Part shown: in pieces, positions 54,701-61,900 of the stretch
Numbering within the stretch: position 1 is the first letter of the stretch
Layout of the letters: every line of letters starts with the position of its first letter
NCBI RefSeq assembly: GCF_010894405.1
Contig: NZ_JAAIYA010000025.1
Span: 123,581-187,580, forward strand
From: Pyxidicoccus caerfyrddinensis
GTDB taxonomy: Bacteria > Myxococcota > Myxococcia > Myxococcales > Myxococcaceae
DNA length: 64,000 nt
Reading direction: 5' to 3'
Made by a program: the position numbers and the translations under genes
The notes under the pieces: model-generated
Databases searched by the model: none
The model's input: the letters and a program-made list of their open reading frames with translations, nothing else
Told to the model about the DNA's origin: nothing

Positions 54701-56143
54701 AACCTCAACAAGGGCCGGGGCGTCTACGTGCTCGACGTCTGGTCCGGCTCGTTGCTCTTCAAGCGCCAGTACGACCCGGCGCGGAGCGTCTCGCAGTCGC
54801 TGAAGTTCCCCGTCGCCGCGCCCATCGGGCTCATCGACTACGGCGGGCAGGGCAGCAACCAGGACGGCTTCTTCGACACGGGCATCATCGCGGACACGGG
54901 CGGACAGGTGCACGTGCTGCGCTTCCAGGAGCCGGGCCAGGACACCGACGGCGACGGGCTGATGGACAACTGGCGCATGGCGCGCAGCTTCGAGCAGGGC
55001 GGCAGCGCCGACCTCGACCTGCGCGAGCGCAACCCGTTCTTCTTCCTGCCCTCCAACAGCATCGACCCGATGACGGGCCAGCTGCGCACCTTCCTCGGCA
55101 CCGGCGACCGCTACAACGTCCGCGACACCAATGCCGGGGAGTGCAAGGTGGACAACGCCTATGCCTGCGGCAAGTACGCGTGCACGTGGCAGAGCACGCT
55201 CACGCTCGACACGGGGAGCCGCACGTACACCACCGGGACTTCGCTGTCGGGCGGCAAGGTGACCGCGGTCTCCGAGACGACGGCGTCGGGCGCGGGCTCC
55301 ACGTGCGGCTCCTTCACGGGCACGCAGGTGGACACGCTCAACAACTGCGCGGGCCTCTCCACGGCGCGCGTGCTGAAGAGCAAGAGCGTGACGTGCGCCA
55401 ACCTGGACGGAGGCTACGGCTGCACGGAGGACATGGCGTCCGAGAGCGGCGGGGTGTTCGACACGGCCACGGTGGGGACGTTCACCGGCTCGGGGGTGAA
55501 CAAGAACCGGTACTACGGCTTCTGGTCCTACGGGAAGTCCATCCCCCAGTCGGACGGCGGCACGGTGCTGCGCGAGTTCTCGGACGACACCGGCGCGGTG
55601 TCGTTCGACAGCAACCGGCTGCGCGAGGCGCGACTGGTGGACGTGACGGATGGAGGCACGGCCGCGCCCAACTCGGAGGGCTGGCGGCTCGAATACGGGG
55701 CGATGTCGGAGCGCACCGCGAGCGGCTCGGGCGTGCTCGCGAGCTGTGTGCTGTGGAACTCGCTGGAGTTCATGCCCAACGCGAACTCGGCGTGCTCGGT
55801 GGGCGGGACGAACCAGGCGCGCATCTACCAGGCGAACATCTTCACCGGCGCGGCGGACTGCGCGGACTCGTTCAAGCAGGCGGATGGCACCTATGTCCGC
55901 TCGCTCAACCGCACCGTGCTGACGCCCCCCGCCGAGCCGACGCCCAAGGTCAGCATCAACGCATCGGGGCAGATTCGCTACAGCCTCGACTCGTTCGACC
56001 CGGGCGCCTCGCAGGCCCAGAGTGTCAACGTCCAGAGCAGTCAGGACGTCGTCCAGCTCATCTACTCGCTGGACGTGCCTCCGGCCCTGCACGCGTGCCG
56101 CCATGCGACGAACGCGGACGGAACGGAGGGGCGCTGCGAGTAG
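51746..56143 (+). CDS. pilY1: PilY1 pilus-tip adhesin/assembly factor
   Basis: A 1465-residue secreted protein. The signal peptide is at the N-terminus (VVAWAVVVALAGALLAATHA). The variable N-terminal half has paired cysteines and a segment with a von Willebrand-like feel (HFVALMSDGRGDDAIPYC). The C-terminal half is the conserved PilC/PilY1 beta-propeller (EWLLGDVFHSSPTLVSNPVE, ERIVLVGANDGMVHAFLAGS, NHYFALDVTDPREPRFRWLF). A calcium-loop-like DTDGDGLMDNW and an EDGDLDRNDD stretch suggest Ca2+ control of retraction and adhesion, as in Pseudomonas. Last gene of the cluster, ending at a hairpin. Myxococcus encodes several such clusters; which one this matches cannot be told here. Confidence 0.93.
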   Translation: MSRENKSRVVAWAVVVALAGALLAATHAQASGDASCCLTASSALSAYLNPPTGEDNTFFRQAAGGDATIAFVLMNRRRMLEFPLSLYEIRIQGSADGQSPDDPSATGCNNAYLNNLNYFYPRATALSGKYQAARGYPRPEVTYSPGTVNTNAVDQLFLAANYYRFLTWTSRGASPAPSNSTTNACSGLSGLSAAQQTECVTCLATRGYYLNPNLPTAPDLGRSLLTNTQAGVFSGNWLNFHPPRYVMLRLALKRLMGDPRISRFRISVVSNTDDHGAAIREAFRPSCGGSGTPTNSFSNGVDSVPFTLDSNPISEVLFNMGEFHADSGRWFGGASPLFYDRNVEKMNDKGNLCRDCDKHFVALMSDGRGDDAIPYCTPRLNASGVLAPPSPCTQPPSLNCLDVLGVTHVEGDGDDYIPAGRSVVLSGGAPLTPAGTCPSDLADDVAGFLDRTDLSVASSFPGQNSVQTYVVGVGSNSAQRMNILRKVAEEGGGDFYLADDYGKLESGLDSMLTQMSRRATSFASAAVSSFQVNSGGTGIVPRFRPNRTGDWRGFLYRWNLFSEFVEGSNKNASEEDPDDLDDVFITDVNNNIVIEDDDGVFRRKGSTERATPHWEAGEKLVQKGADNRRIYTVIDTAASNGAGGPDGKLDSGDARIEFTEANADRLLPYLALDGSPVCSILQTSLGLSSLTRTACARLVIRYVRGKDVLDEDGDLDRNDDREWLLGDVFHSSPTLVSNPVEPFLCDLGLHTQCVNTLYVKQLPVGATPMTSYPTGGGPVDAYEKYRQDGLSRERIVLVGANDGMVHAFLAGSPLASVPAPSAAQRFPETHDVGTGEELWAFVPPDQLAKLKFRMNIEGRHHYFVDGDIMVRDIWADSSANPDQKDADEFHTMAVFSERRGGNHYFALDVTDPREPRFRWLFPQPCSPEAAEVGETWMSLSPKAPPIGPVLLRKDTGGVPRVVPPSTVAVPTEERWSVFLQGGYDPNLNKGRGVYVLDVWSGSLLFKRQYDPARSVSQSLKFPVAAPIGLIDYGGQGSNQDGFFDTGIIADTGGQVHVLRFQEPGQDTDGDGLMDNWRMARSFEQGGSADLDLRERNPFFFLPSNSIDPMTGQLRTFLGTGDRYNVRDTNAGECKVDNAYACGKYACTWQSTLTLDTGSRTYTTGTSLSGGKVTAVSETTASGAGSTCGSFTGTQVDTLNNCAGLSTARVLKSKSVTCANLDGGYGCTEDMASESGGVFDTATVGTFTGSGVNKNRYYGFWSYGKSIPQSDGGTVLREFSDDTGAVSFDSNRLREARLVDVTDGGTAAPNSEGWRLEYGAMSERTASGSGVLASCVLWNSLEFMPNANSACSVGGTNQARIYQANIFTGAADCADSFKQADGTYVRSLNRTVLTPPAEPTPKVSINASGQIRYSLDSFDPGASQAQSVNVQSSQDVVQLIYSLDVPPALHACRHATNADGTEGRCE

Positions 56144-56150
56144 GGCCACG

Positions 56151-56175
56151 GCCCTGAGGCCGAGCGCCTCGGGGC
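56151..56175 (+). terminator. Hairpin terminator of pilin operon
   Basis: GCCCTGAGGC (56151-56160), loop CGAGC, GCCTCGGGGC (56166-56175): a 10 bp stem with one T-G pair, 7 bases after the pilY1 stop and followed by TCGTCTGG. Confidence 0.6.
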
Positions 56176-56303
56176 TCGTCTGGCGTCGGCAGGGCGTGTC
56201 CCGGGCGGCCTGACGAGCTGGCGCCCGTGTCACCGTTCGCGAGGGATGACCATCTTTCTTTCCGGCAGGCCGGCATCCACGGCGCGCCGGCGAAGGAGGA
56301 CGG

Positions 56304-56903
56304 TTGATCCGGACGCTGAACGACGCGGTGGAGTTGGTGCACACGCACCACGTCATCACCGAGGTGCCCACGCATGGGCCCGCCTCGCTCGTGGAGAAGG
56401 TGCTGGGAGGGCGACCCTCCGGGAGCTGGCGCGAGCACTCCAAGGGGCGGCTCGCGTACCGGCTGGGGCGGATGCTGCGGGCCTCGCCGGACGTGCTCGC
56501 GGTGCGGCTGGTGGAGGGGAAGGTGGCCTTCGTGGACCGCACGCTGTGGCCCTCCGTGTACCGCGTCGCCATGGAGCCCACGCGCCGCCGCGCGTCGCTG
56601 GCGGGACTCTCCACCGAGGCCCGCGAGCTGCTGACCGCCGTCGAGCGGGACAGGGAGGTCCGGCTGGACAAGGAAGGGCCGTGGACGAAGGCCCGACAGA
56701 CGCTGCAGGAGCGGCTCCTCGTCCACTTCTCCGAGGCGCAGGAGGAGGACGGACACCACGTCGCGGTGCTGCGCTCGTGGCGGACGTGGGCCTCTCCGGG
56801 GCTGCGGGACGAGGCGATGACGCTGTCCTACGAGGACGCGCTCGCCCGGCTGCGGGAGGCGTGTGGCGGAGCGCCCACCGGCCTGGGCCCGTGGGTGTTC
56901 TGA
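56304..56903 (+). CDS. Unknown 199-residue protein
   Basis: A soluble, basic protein that I do not recognise. It has helical stretches (TLNDAVELVHTHHVITEVPT, TLQERLLVHFSEAQEEDGHH, YEDALARLREAC) and a central EPTRRRASLAGLSTEARELL. The N-terminal segment ENCODING 'VLGGRPSGSWREHSKGRLAY' has the feel of DNA-glycosylase-like or winged-helix proteins, but no motif decides. Start TTG at 56304 is fixed by AAGGAGGA 3-5 bases upstream. The C-terminus LGPWVF and its stop codon are copied, slightly changed, in the tandem repeat immediately downstream. Confidence 0.75.
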   Translation: MIRTLNDAVELVHTHHVITEVPTHGPASLVEKVLGGRPSGSWREHSKGRLAYRLGRMLRASPDVLAVRLVEGKVAFVDRTLWPSVYRVAMEPTRRRASLAGLSTEARELLTAVERDREVRLDKEGPWTKARQTLQERLLVHFSEAQEEDGHHVAVLRSWRTWASPGLRDEAMTLSYEDALARLREACGGAPTGLGPWVF

Positions 56904-57080
56904 GCGACGCGGGATAGCGCCCGCGCGGTGCGGGAGGCGACGGCGCGCCTCGGTCCGTGGGTGCTCTGAGCGACGTGAGGTAGCTCCCGCACGGTGCGGG
57001 AGGCGACGGCGCGCCTCGGTCCGTGGGTGCTCTGAGCGACGTGAGGTAGCTCCCGCACGGTGCCGGAAGGCGCGTGGCGA
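56901..57080. repeat. 66 bp tandem repeat derived from the 3' end of the preceding gene
   Basis: TGAGCGACG recurs at 56901, 56967 and 57033, so the period is exactly 66 bp. Each unit ends in a copy of the gene's terminal codons (GCGGGAGGC...CGTGGGTG.TCTGA: REA...LGPWVL-stop) followed by a hairpin. The hairpin is perfect in unit 2: CTCCCGCAC-G-GTGCGGGAG. Units 1 and 3 carry imperfect versions. Bases 57081-57186 before the next gene show nothing I can name. Confidence 0.85.
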
Positions 57081-57186
57081 AGACGACTGAGCCTTCCGCG
57101 CAACATTGGCCTGCACTGAGGAATGGCCGAAAGCGTGGGCTCTGTGTCCTTGCGGCCAGGACGTGAAGGGGCGCAAGGTGCCTCCC

Positions 57187-58284
57187 ATGAAGCGAGCTTC
57201 CCTACGCCCAAGGCCAGCGCCCTCCGGTCCCCGGGGACTTCCGCTGCGCATCGCGCTGCTCGCCTTCGACGACGCGCAGGTCCTCGACGTCACCGGCCCG
57301 CTGGAGGTCTTCGGCCGCGCCTCGCGCCTGCTCCGGGAGCAATACGGTGCGACGGAGGACCGGTATGCGCTGAATCTCCTCAGCGCCCATGGCCCCGTGC
57401 TGCGCTCTTCCTCGGGCCTGCGCCTCGTCGCGGACGCGGTGCTCCCGCGCGGGCGCTCAGGCCCAAAGCGCGGCGGCACCTTCGACACGCTGCTCATCGC
57501 GGGAGGCCGGGGCGTGCGGCACGTAGTGGAGGACCCGCGCGTCCTCTCCTGGGTCCAGGCGCAGGCCCCGCGCGTGCGCCGGCTCGCCTCCGTCTGCACC
57601 GGCGCTTTCGTGCTCGCCGCGGCGGGGCTGCTCGACGGACGGCGCGCCGTCACCCACTGGAGCGAGTGCGAGCAGCTCGCGCAGCGCTACCCGGAAGTCA
57701 CCGTGGAGGAGGACCCCATCTTCATCCGGGACGGCCACGTCTACACGTCCGCCGGAGTCACCGCGGGCATGGACCTGGCGCTGGCCCTGGTGGAGGAGGA
57801 CTGCGGCCGCGACGTGGCGATGGCGGTGGCGCGCGAGCTGGTGCTCTTCCTCCGCCGGCCCGGGGGCCAGTCGCAGTTCAGCGCGCAGCTCTCCGCGCAG
57901 ACGGCCGAGCGCGAGCCGCTAAGAGACTTGCAGGCGTGGATGGTGGACCACCCCGGTGACGACCTGCGCATCCCCGCGCTGGCGCGCCGCGCCGCCATGA
58001 GCGAGCGCCACTTCCGCCGCGCCTTCACCGCCGAGGTCGGCTGTCCTCCCGCCCGCTTCGTGGAACAGGTGCGGGTGGACGCCGCGCGCCGGGCCCTGGA
58101 GGAAACGGCCGACGGCGTGGACGCCATCGCCGCGCGCCTGGGCTTCGGCACCTCCGAGTCCATGCGCCGCGCCTTCACGCGCATCCTCCACATCAGCCCT
58201 ACTGCATACCGCGAGCGCTTCCGCGCCGCGAAGCCCACCCGCGAGCGCTTCCGCGCCGCAGAACCCAGGAGAGCCAGGCCATGA
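57187..58284 (+). CDS. GlxA-type regulator: DJ-1/PfpI domain plus AraC HTH
   Basis: A 365-residue regulator. The N-terminal DJ-1/PfpI domain (about 20-215) has LRIALLAFDDAQVLDVTGPL, FDTLLIAGGRGV and a nucleophile-type Cys in ASVCTGAFVLAAAGLLDGR. The C-terminal AraC helix-turn-helix domain (about 255-345) has LARRAAMSERHFRRAFTAEV and IAARLGFGTSESMRRAFTRI. GlxA proteins regulate neighbouring metabolic genes; the ligand is unknown. The last residues contain a 30 bp duplication (RERFRAAKPT/RERFRAAEPR). ATG at 57187 is preceded by weak AAGG. Its stop overlaps the next start (ATGA), so the two DJ-1 proteins are coupled. Confidence 0.92.
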   Translation: MKRASLRPRPAPSGPRGLPLRIALLAFDDAQVLDVTGPLEVFGRASRLLREQYGATEDRYALNLLSAHGPVLRSSSGLRLVADAVLPRGRSGPKRGGTFDTLLIAGGRGVRHVVEDPRVLSWVQAQAPRVRRLASVCTGAFVLAAAGLLDGRRAVTHWSECEQLAQRYPEVTVEEDPIFIRDGHVYTSAGVTAGMDLALALVEEDCGRDVAMAVARELVLFLRRPGGQSQFSAQLSAQTAEREPLRDLQAWMVDHPGDDLRIPALARRAAMSERHFRRAFTAEVGCPPARFVEQVRVDAARRALEETADGVDAIAARLGFGTSESMRRAFTRILHISPTAYRERFRAAKPTRERFRAAEPRRARP

Positions 58285-58877
58285 CCCGCATCGGTATCGT
58301 GCTGTTCGACGGAGCAGAGGAGCTCGACTACGCCGGCCCATGGGAGGTCTTCGCCGCGGCGGCGTACCTCCGTCCGGAGCTCAATATCGACGTCCGCACC
58401 TACGCGAAGGACACCACCCCCATCCGCAGCGCCAAGGGCCTGCGCGTCATCCCCCACGCGAGCTTCGCGGAGGCCCCGCGCCTGGACGTGGTCCTCGCGC
58501 CGGGAGGCGAGGGCCGCAAGCGGGAGATGCACGACGAGGGGATGCTCGGGTGGCTCCGTGCGAAGGGCGCCGAGGCGAAGTGGAACACCAGCGTCTGCAC
58601 CGGCGCCTTCCTGCTGCACGCGGCGGGGCTCGCGAAGGGGCGCCGGATGACGACGCACTGGAGCGCCATCGAGGAGCTGCGCGCCCGGGGCGACGTCACC
58701 GTGCTCGACGGCATCCGCTACGTCCGGGACGGCAATGTCGTCTCCGCGGCGGGAGTGTCCGCGGGCATCGACATGTCGCTGTGGCTGGTGGGGCAGCTCT
58801 GGGAGCCGGCCTTCGCGCGGCAGGTCCAGCGCTACATCCAGTACGAGCCCGCGCCGCCGTACGCCGCCGAGGCCTAG
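58281..58877 (+). CDS. DJ-1/PfpI family protein, isonitrile hydratase-like
   Basis: A 198-residue single-domain DJ-1/PfpI protein: RIGIVLFDGAEELDYAGPWE, LDVVLAPGGEGRKREM, and the conserved Cys in NTSVCTGAFLLHAAGLAKGR. THWSAIEELRARGDVTVLDG and SAAGVSAGIDMSLWLVGQL match the InhA (isonitrile hydratase) branch. These sequences parallel the N-terminal domain of the adjacent GlxA regulator, so the pair probably arose by duplication. The exact reaction is unproven. The start is ATG at 58281, overlapping the regulator stop. Confidence 0.9.
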   Translation: MTRIGIVLFDGAEELDYAGPWEVFAAAAYLRPELNIDVRTYAKDTTPIRSAKGLRVIPHASFAEAPRLDVVLAPGGEGRKREMHDEGMLGWLRAKGAEAKWNTSVCTGAFLLHAAGLAKGRRMTTHWSAIEELRARGDVTVLDGIRYVRDGNVVSAAGVSAGIDMSLWLVGQLWEPAFARQVQRYIQYEPAPPYAAEA

Positions 58878-58880
58878 GCG

Positions 58881-59225
58881 CTACGCCGCCACGTCGAGAA
58901 TCTCCAGCGCCTCGCGGACGCCGGGCATGGCGGCGAGCATCTCGAACTCCGCCGCCTGGAGCATGGACACCCGGCGACCGGACACTCGGTCCATGAGCAG
59001 CTCGATGCGGTAGTCACCTGCTGGACTGACGTGGCGGGAGATTCGGGCGCGGCGGCCCTCGGCCTGACAGGCGAGGATATCGTTGCGCAGGCTACGGAGC
59101 CGGCGGAATACCTTCAGCGCAAGACGCCCCTCGGGGGTGTCGAACGTGTGGAAGTGCCGATTTCTCGACAGGGGCTTGCTGGGATCATGGAGCCTCTCCA
59201 CGAGGCGCCGAACGAATGGGTCCAT
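58881..59225 (-). CDS. Small unknown basic protein
   Basis: A 114-residue protein that I do not recognise. VRRLVERLHDPSKPLSRNRH, then HTFDTPEGRLALKVFRRLRS, and SPAGDYRIELLMDRVSGRRV suggest an alpha-beta fold with a helical, basic N-terminus. The Met at 59225 fits best; a longer frame to 59543 would be basic and low complexity and overlap the TPR gene antisense. It is convergent with the DJ-1 gene, 3 bases from its stop, and divergent from the TPR gene. Confidence 0.65.
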   Translation of the reverse strand: MDPFVRRLVERLHDPSKPLSRNRHFHTFDTPEGRLALKVFRRLRSLRNDILACQAEGRRARISRHVSPAGDYRIELLMDRVSGRRVSMLQAAEFEMLAAMPGVREALEILDVAA

Positions 59226-59265
59226 CGACGGGGGAGGATAACATCCGGTACCCTCGCTCTCAGCG

Positions 59266-60588
59266 ATGCCCCGGCTTTTTTCGATCCGTCCCTGGACCCT
59301 GGCGCTCCTCCTCCCGCTTGCTTGCAAGGAGCCGGAGGTGGCAGCAGTCCAGAACCGTGCCCAACAGGCCCAGATGGCCCTTGCCGAGGGCCGTACGTAC
59401 CTGGACAAGAATGAGCCCAACCAGGCCCTCTCGGCCCTGCGTCGGGCCGCCAGCGCCGCGCCGGAGAGCGCCGAGCCGCTGCTGCTCATGGCCCGCGCCC
59501 ACCGGATGGCGGGCAACGAGGGCGCCGCCATCCTGGCGCTCAAGCAGGCGAAGTCCCTCGTCGGGGACGACCCGTCGATTCAGCGCGAGCTGGCCGACCT
59601 GTACCTCCTGGACGGCCACACCCAGGACGCCCTCGCCGCCCTCGTCCGCCTGCGCGACTCGGGCTCGCTGCCGGACGCGGACGTGCTCCGGCTCGCCCGC
59701 ATCCAGGCGCGCGAGGGGCAGATTGAAGCCGCCTTCAAGACGCTGGAGGGCATCCTCCGCGAGAGCCCGGACGACGCCGAGGCCAAGTCCGTGGAGGCCG
59801 AGGTCCTCCTCATCAAGGGCGAGGAGCTGCTGGCGGCCAACCTGATGGACCGGCTGCTCCAGGAGGACCCGGCGCTGACGTCCGCGCGCCTGTTGCGCGC
59901 GCGCTACTTCCTCAACAGCGGCTTCCCGGAGATGGCGGAGGCGGACCTGGGCGCCGTGCAGGCGCCGGAGTCGGCGCGCACGGACGTCGTCACCCTGCGC
60001 GCGCGCGTGCTGCTGGTGCTGGGGCGCCCCGCGGAGGCCGAGGTCGCCCTGAAGAAGCTGGTGGAGACCGAGCCCCAGAATGCCGAGGCCCTGGCGTGGC
60101 TCGCGGAAGCCACGCTGGTGCAGGGGCGCCGCGCGGACGCGCAGGGGCTGGTGGACCGGGCGCTGCAGCTGCGGCCCCGCATGGCGCGGGCCCTGTACGT
60201 GCGCGGGCGCGTGTTCGAGGACCAGGGCGACCGCCGCGGCGCCGAGGAGAGCTACCGCTTCGCCCTGTCGGCGGAGCCCCGCTTCGCGCCCGCGCACTCG
60301 CGCATGGCGCAGATGCACCTGAAGGCGGACCGGAAGTCGGACGCCCAGCTCTCCCTGGAGCGGCTGCTCACGCTGGGCGAGGCGTCACTGGAGGAGAAGG
60401 CGCAGCTCGCCGGCCTCTACGCGACGCTGCAGACGAAGGTGCCCCAGGGGATGAAGCTCATCGAGGAGGCGCTGAAGCGCAGCCCCGACAACGAGGAGTA
60501 CCTCCGCACGCAGAAGGCCCTGGTGGCGCTCGCTCCGAAGCCGAAGAAGCGCCCCACGGGCCCCGTCATCATCCGCGGAGGCCGCTGA
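59266..60588 (+). CDS. TPR-repeat lipoprotein
   Basis: A 440-residue lipoprotein (signal ending LLPLAC, Cys20, followed by Lys) made almost entirely of tetratricopeptide repeats. Examples are ALAEGRTYLDKNEPNQALSA, LLLMARAHRMAGNEGAAILA and ARALYVRGRVFEDQGDRRGA. About ten or eleven repeats fit in residues 35-420. The end is basic and Pro-rich (APKPKKRPTGPVIIRGGR). It is a likely periplasmic or outer-membrane scaffold, as with PilF/Tgl or assembly lipoproteins, but no specific partner is indicated. Its last 20 bases overlap the convergent M16 gene. Confidence 0.88.
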   Translation: MPRLFSIRPWTLALLLPLACKEPEVAAVQNRAQQAQMALAEGRTYLDKNEPNQALSALRRAASAAPESAEPLLLMARAHRMAGNEGAAILALKQAKSLVGDDPSIQRELADLYLLDGHTQDALAALVRLRDSGSLPDADVLRLARIQAREGQIEAAFKTLEGILRESPDDAEAKSVEAEVLLIKGEELLAANLMDRLLQEDPALTSARLLRARYFLNSGFPEMAEADLGAVQAPESARTDVVTLRARVLLVLGRPAEAEVALKKLVETEPQNAEALAWLAEATLVQGRRADAQGLVDRALQLRPRMARALYVRGRVFEDQGDRRGAEESYRFALSAEPRFAPAHSRMAQMHLKADRKSDAQLSLERLLTLGEASLEEKAQLAGLYATLQTKVPQGMKLIEEALKRSPDNEEYLRTQKALVALAPKPKKRPTGPVIIRGGR

Positions 60589-61900
60589 CGGCGGCCAGCA
60601 CGGGAGCCTCCGGCGCCGGCAGCCCGGGGGCCTCCGCCACCACGCGCTCCAGGGCCTTCAGGCCCTTGCGCTGGCCCACCGCCACCACCGTGAGGTTTTC
60701 ACGGTTGAAGTAGCGCCGGGCCACCTCGCGCACGCGCGCGGCGGACTGCGCGTCCACCAGGTCGGCGCGGTGGCCGAAGGACTCGGGCGCGTTGAAGATC
60801 TCATTCACGCCGAACCAGCCGGCCAGCTCGCCCGGCGAGTCCTGCGCGAACTCCAGCAGCATGCGGTGCCGCCGCTTGGCGCGCGACAGCTCCTCTTCGC
60901 CCACCTCGGTGTCGCAGAGGGCGCCCAGCACGCGGAAGGCCTCGGCCACCACCTGCGCCGCCTTCTCCGGGGCGCTGGCCGCCTCAATCTCGAACACGCC
61001 CGCGTCGTGGTACGTGTCCAGCGACGCGTGGACGGAGTACGCCAGCCCGCGCCGCTCCACGATTTCGAACGGCAGCCGTGAAGACAGCCCGTCATCCAGC
61101 AGGCGCCGGATGATCTGCAGGGCGGGCTGGTCGTCATGCCGGTCCGGCACGGTGCGGAAGTTGATGCGGAACTCCGTCTGCGACTCGTCGTGCGCCACGA
61201 AGTGCAGCGTGGGGCCGGGCGGCGTGGAGGGCGGGGCGAGCTCCGTGCTGACGGGGCCTCGCGGCAGCCGCGCGAAGGCGCGCTCGGTCATCTCCAGGAC
61301 CTCCTGGCGATTGACGCGCCCCGCGGCGGTGACGACGAGGTTGCCGGCGACGTAGTGCCGCGCGAAGTGCTCCAGCACCTGGGCGTGGGTGAGGGCGGAG
61401 ACGGACTCGCGGGTGCCGGCAATCTTCATGGCCAGCGGGTGGCTCGGGAAGAGCAGCTGCTGGGAGAGATTGTCCAGGTCGATGTCGCGACCCTTCTCGT
61501 CCACCTCGTCGAGCATCTCCTCGAGGATGATCTGCCGCTCCACCTCCATGTCGGTGAGGCGGGGGCGGGTGAGCATGTCACCGAGGATGTCCATGCCCAC
61601 GCGCAGGTGCGCGGGGTGGATGGGCGTGTAGTAGTACCCGTGGTCGCGGGTGGTGACGCCGTTGAGGTTGCCGCCGACTTCCTCGACGGCCGCGTTCATC
61701 TTCACCGTGTCCGGCCAGCCTTCGCTGCCGCGGAAGAAGAGGTGCTCCAGGTAGTGGCTGACGCCGTTGTTGGCGGGCGTCTCATGGCGGCTGCCCGTCC
61801 GCACGTAGATGGCGAGCAGGGCGGTGTGGAGGTGGGGCGTCTCGACAGTGACGACGCGCAGCCCCGAGGGCAGCTCGTCCCGGTACGAATTGAAGCTCAT
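60569..61900 (-). CDS. M16 zinc metallopeptidase (pitrilysin/MPP-like)
   Basis: A 443-residue M16B peptidase. The inverted zinc motif HYLEH (His49, Glu52, His53) sits in NNGVSHYLEHLFFRGSE. The third ligand region is MEVERQIILEEMLDEVDE. GGNLNGVTTRDHGYYYTPIH and a C-terminal R/Y-type domain (GLAYSVHASLDTYHDAGVFE) complete the fold. The catalytic residues are intact and no signal peptide is visible, so it is probably cytoplasmic. The start is ATG at 61900, overlapping the stop of the histidine kinase gene upstream (ATGA). The stop region overlaps the convergent TPR gene. Confidence 0.94.
   Translation of the reverse strand: MSFNSYRDELPSGLRVVTVETPHLHTALLAIYVRTGSRHETPANNGVSHYLEHLFFRGSEGWPDTVKMNAAVEEVGGNLNGVTTRDHGYYYTPIHPAHLRVGMDILGDMLTRPRLTDMEVERQIILEEMLDEVDEKGRDIDLDNLSQQLLFPSHPLAMKIAGTRESVSALTHAQVLEHFARHYVAGNLVVTAAGRVNRQEVLEMTERAFARLPRGPVSTELAPPSTPPGPTLHFVAHDESQTEFRINFRTVPDRHDDQPALQIIRRLLDDGLSSRLPFEIVERRGLAYSVHASLDTYHDAGVFEIEAASAPEKAAQVVAEAFRVLGALCDTEVGEEELSRAKRRHRMLLEFAQDSPGELAGWFGVNEIFNAPESFGHRADLVDAQSAARVREVARRYFNRENLTVVAVGQRKGLKALERVVAEAPGLPAPEAPVLAAVSGLRG

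Noticed and set aside
51764..56671. 1635-residue minus-strand open frame opposite pilY1
   Set aside because: No recognisable motif; it crosses gene boundaries, while pilY1 on the other strand has conserved motifs and a signal peptide.
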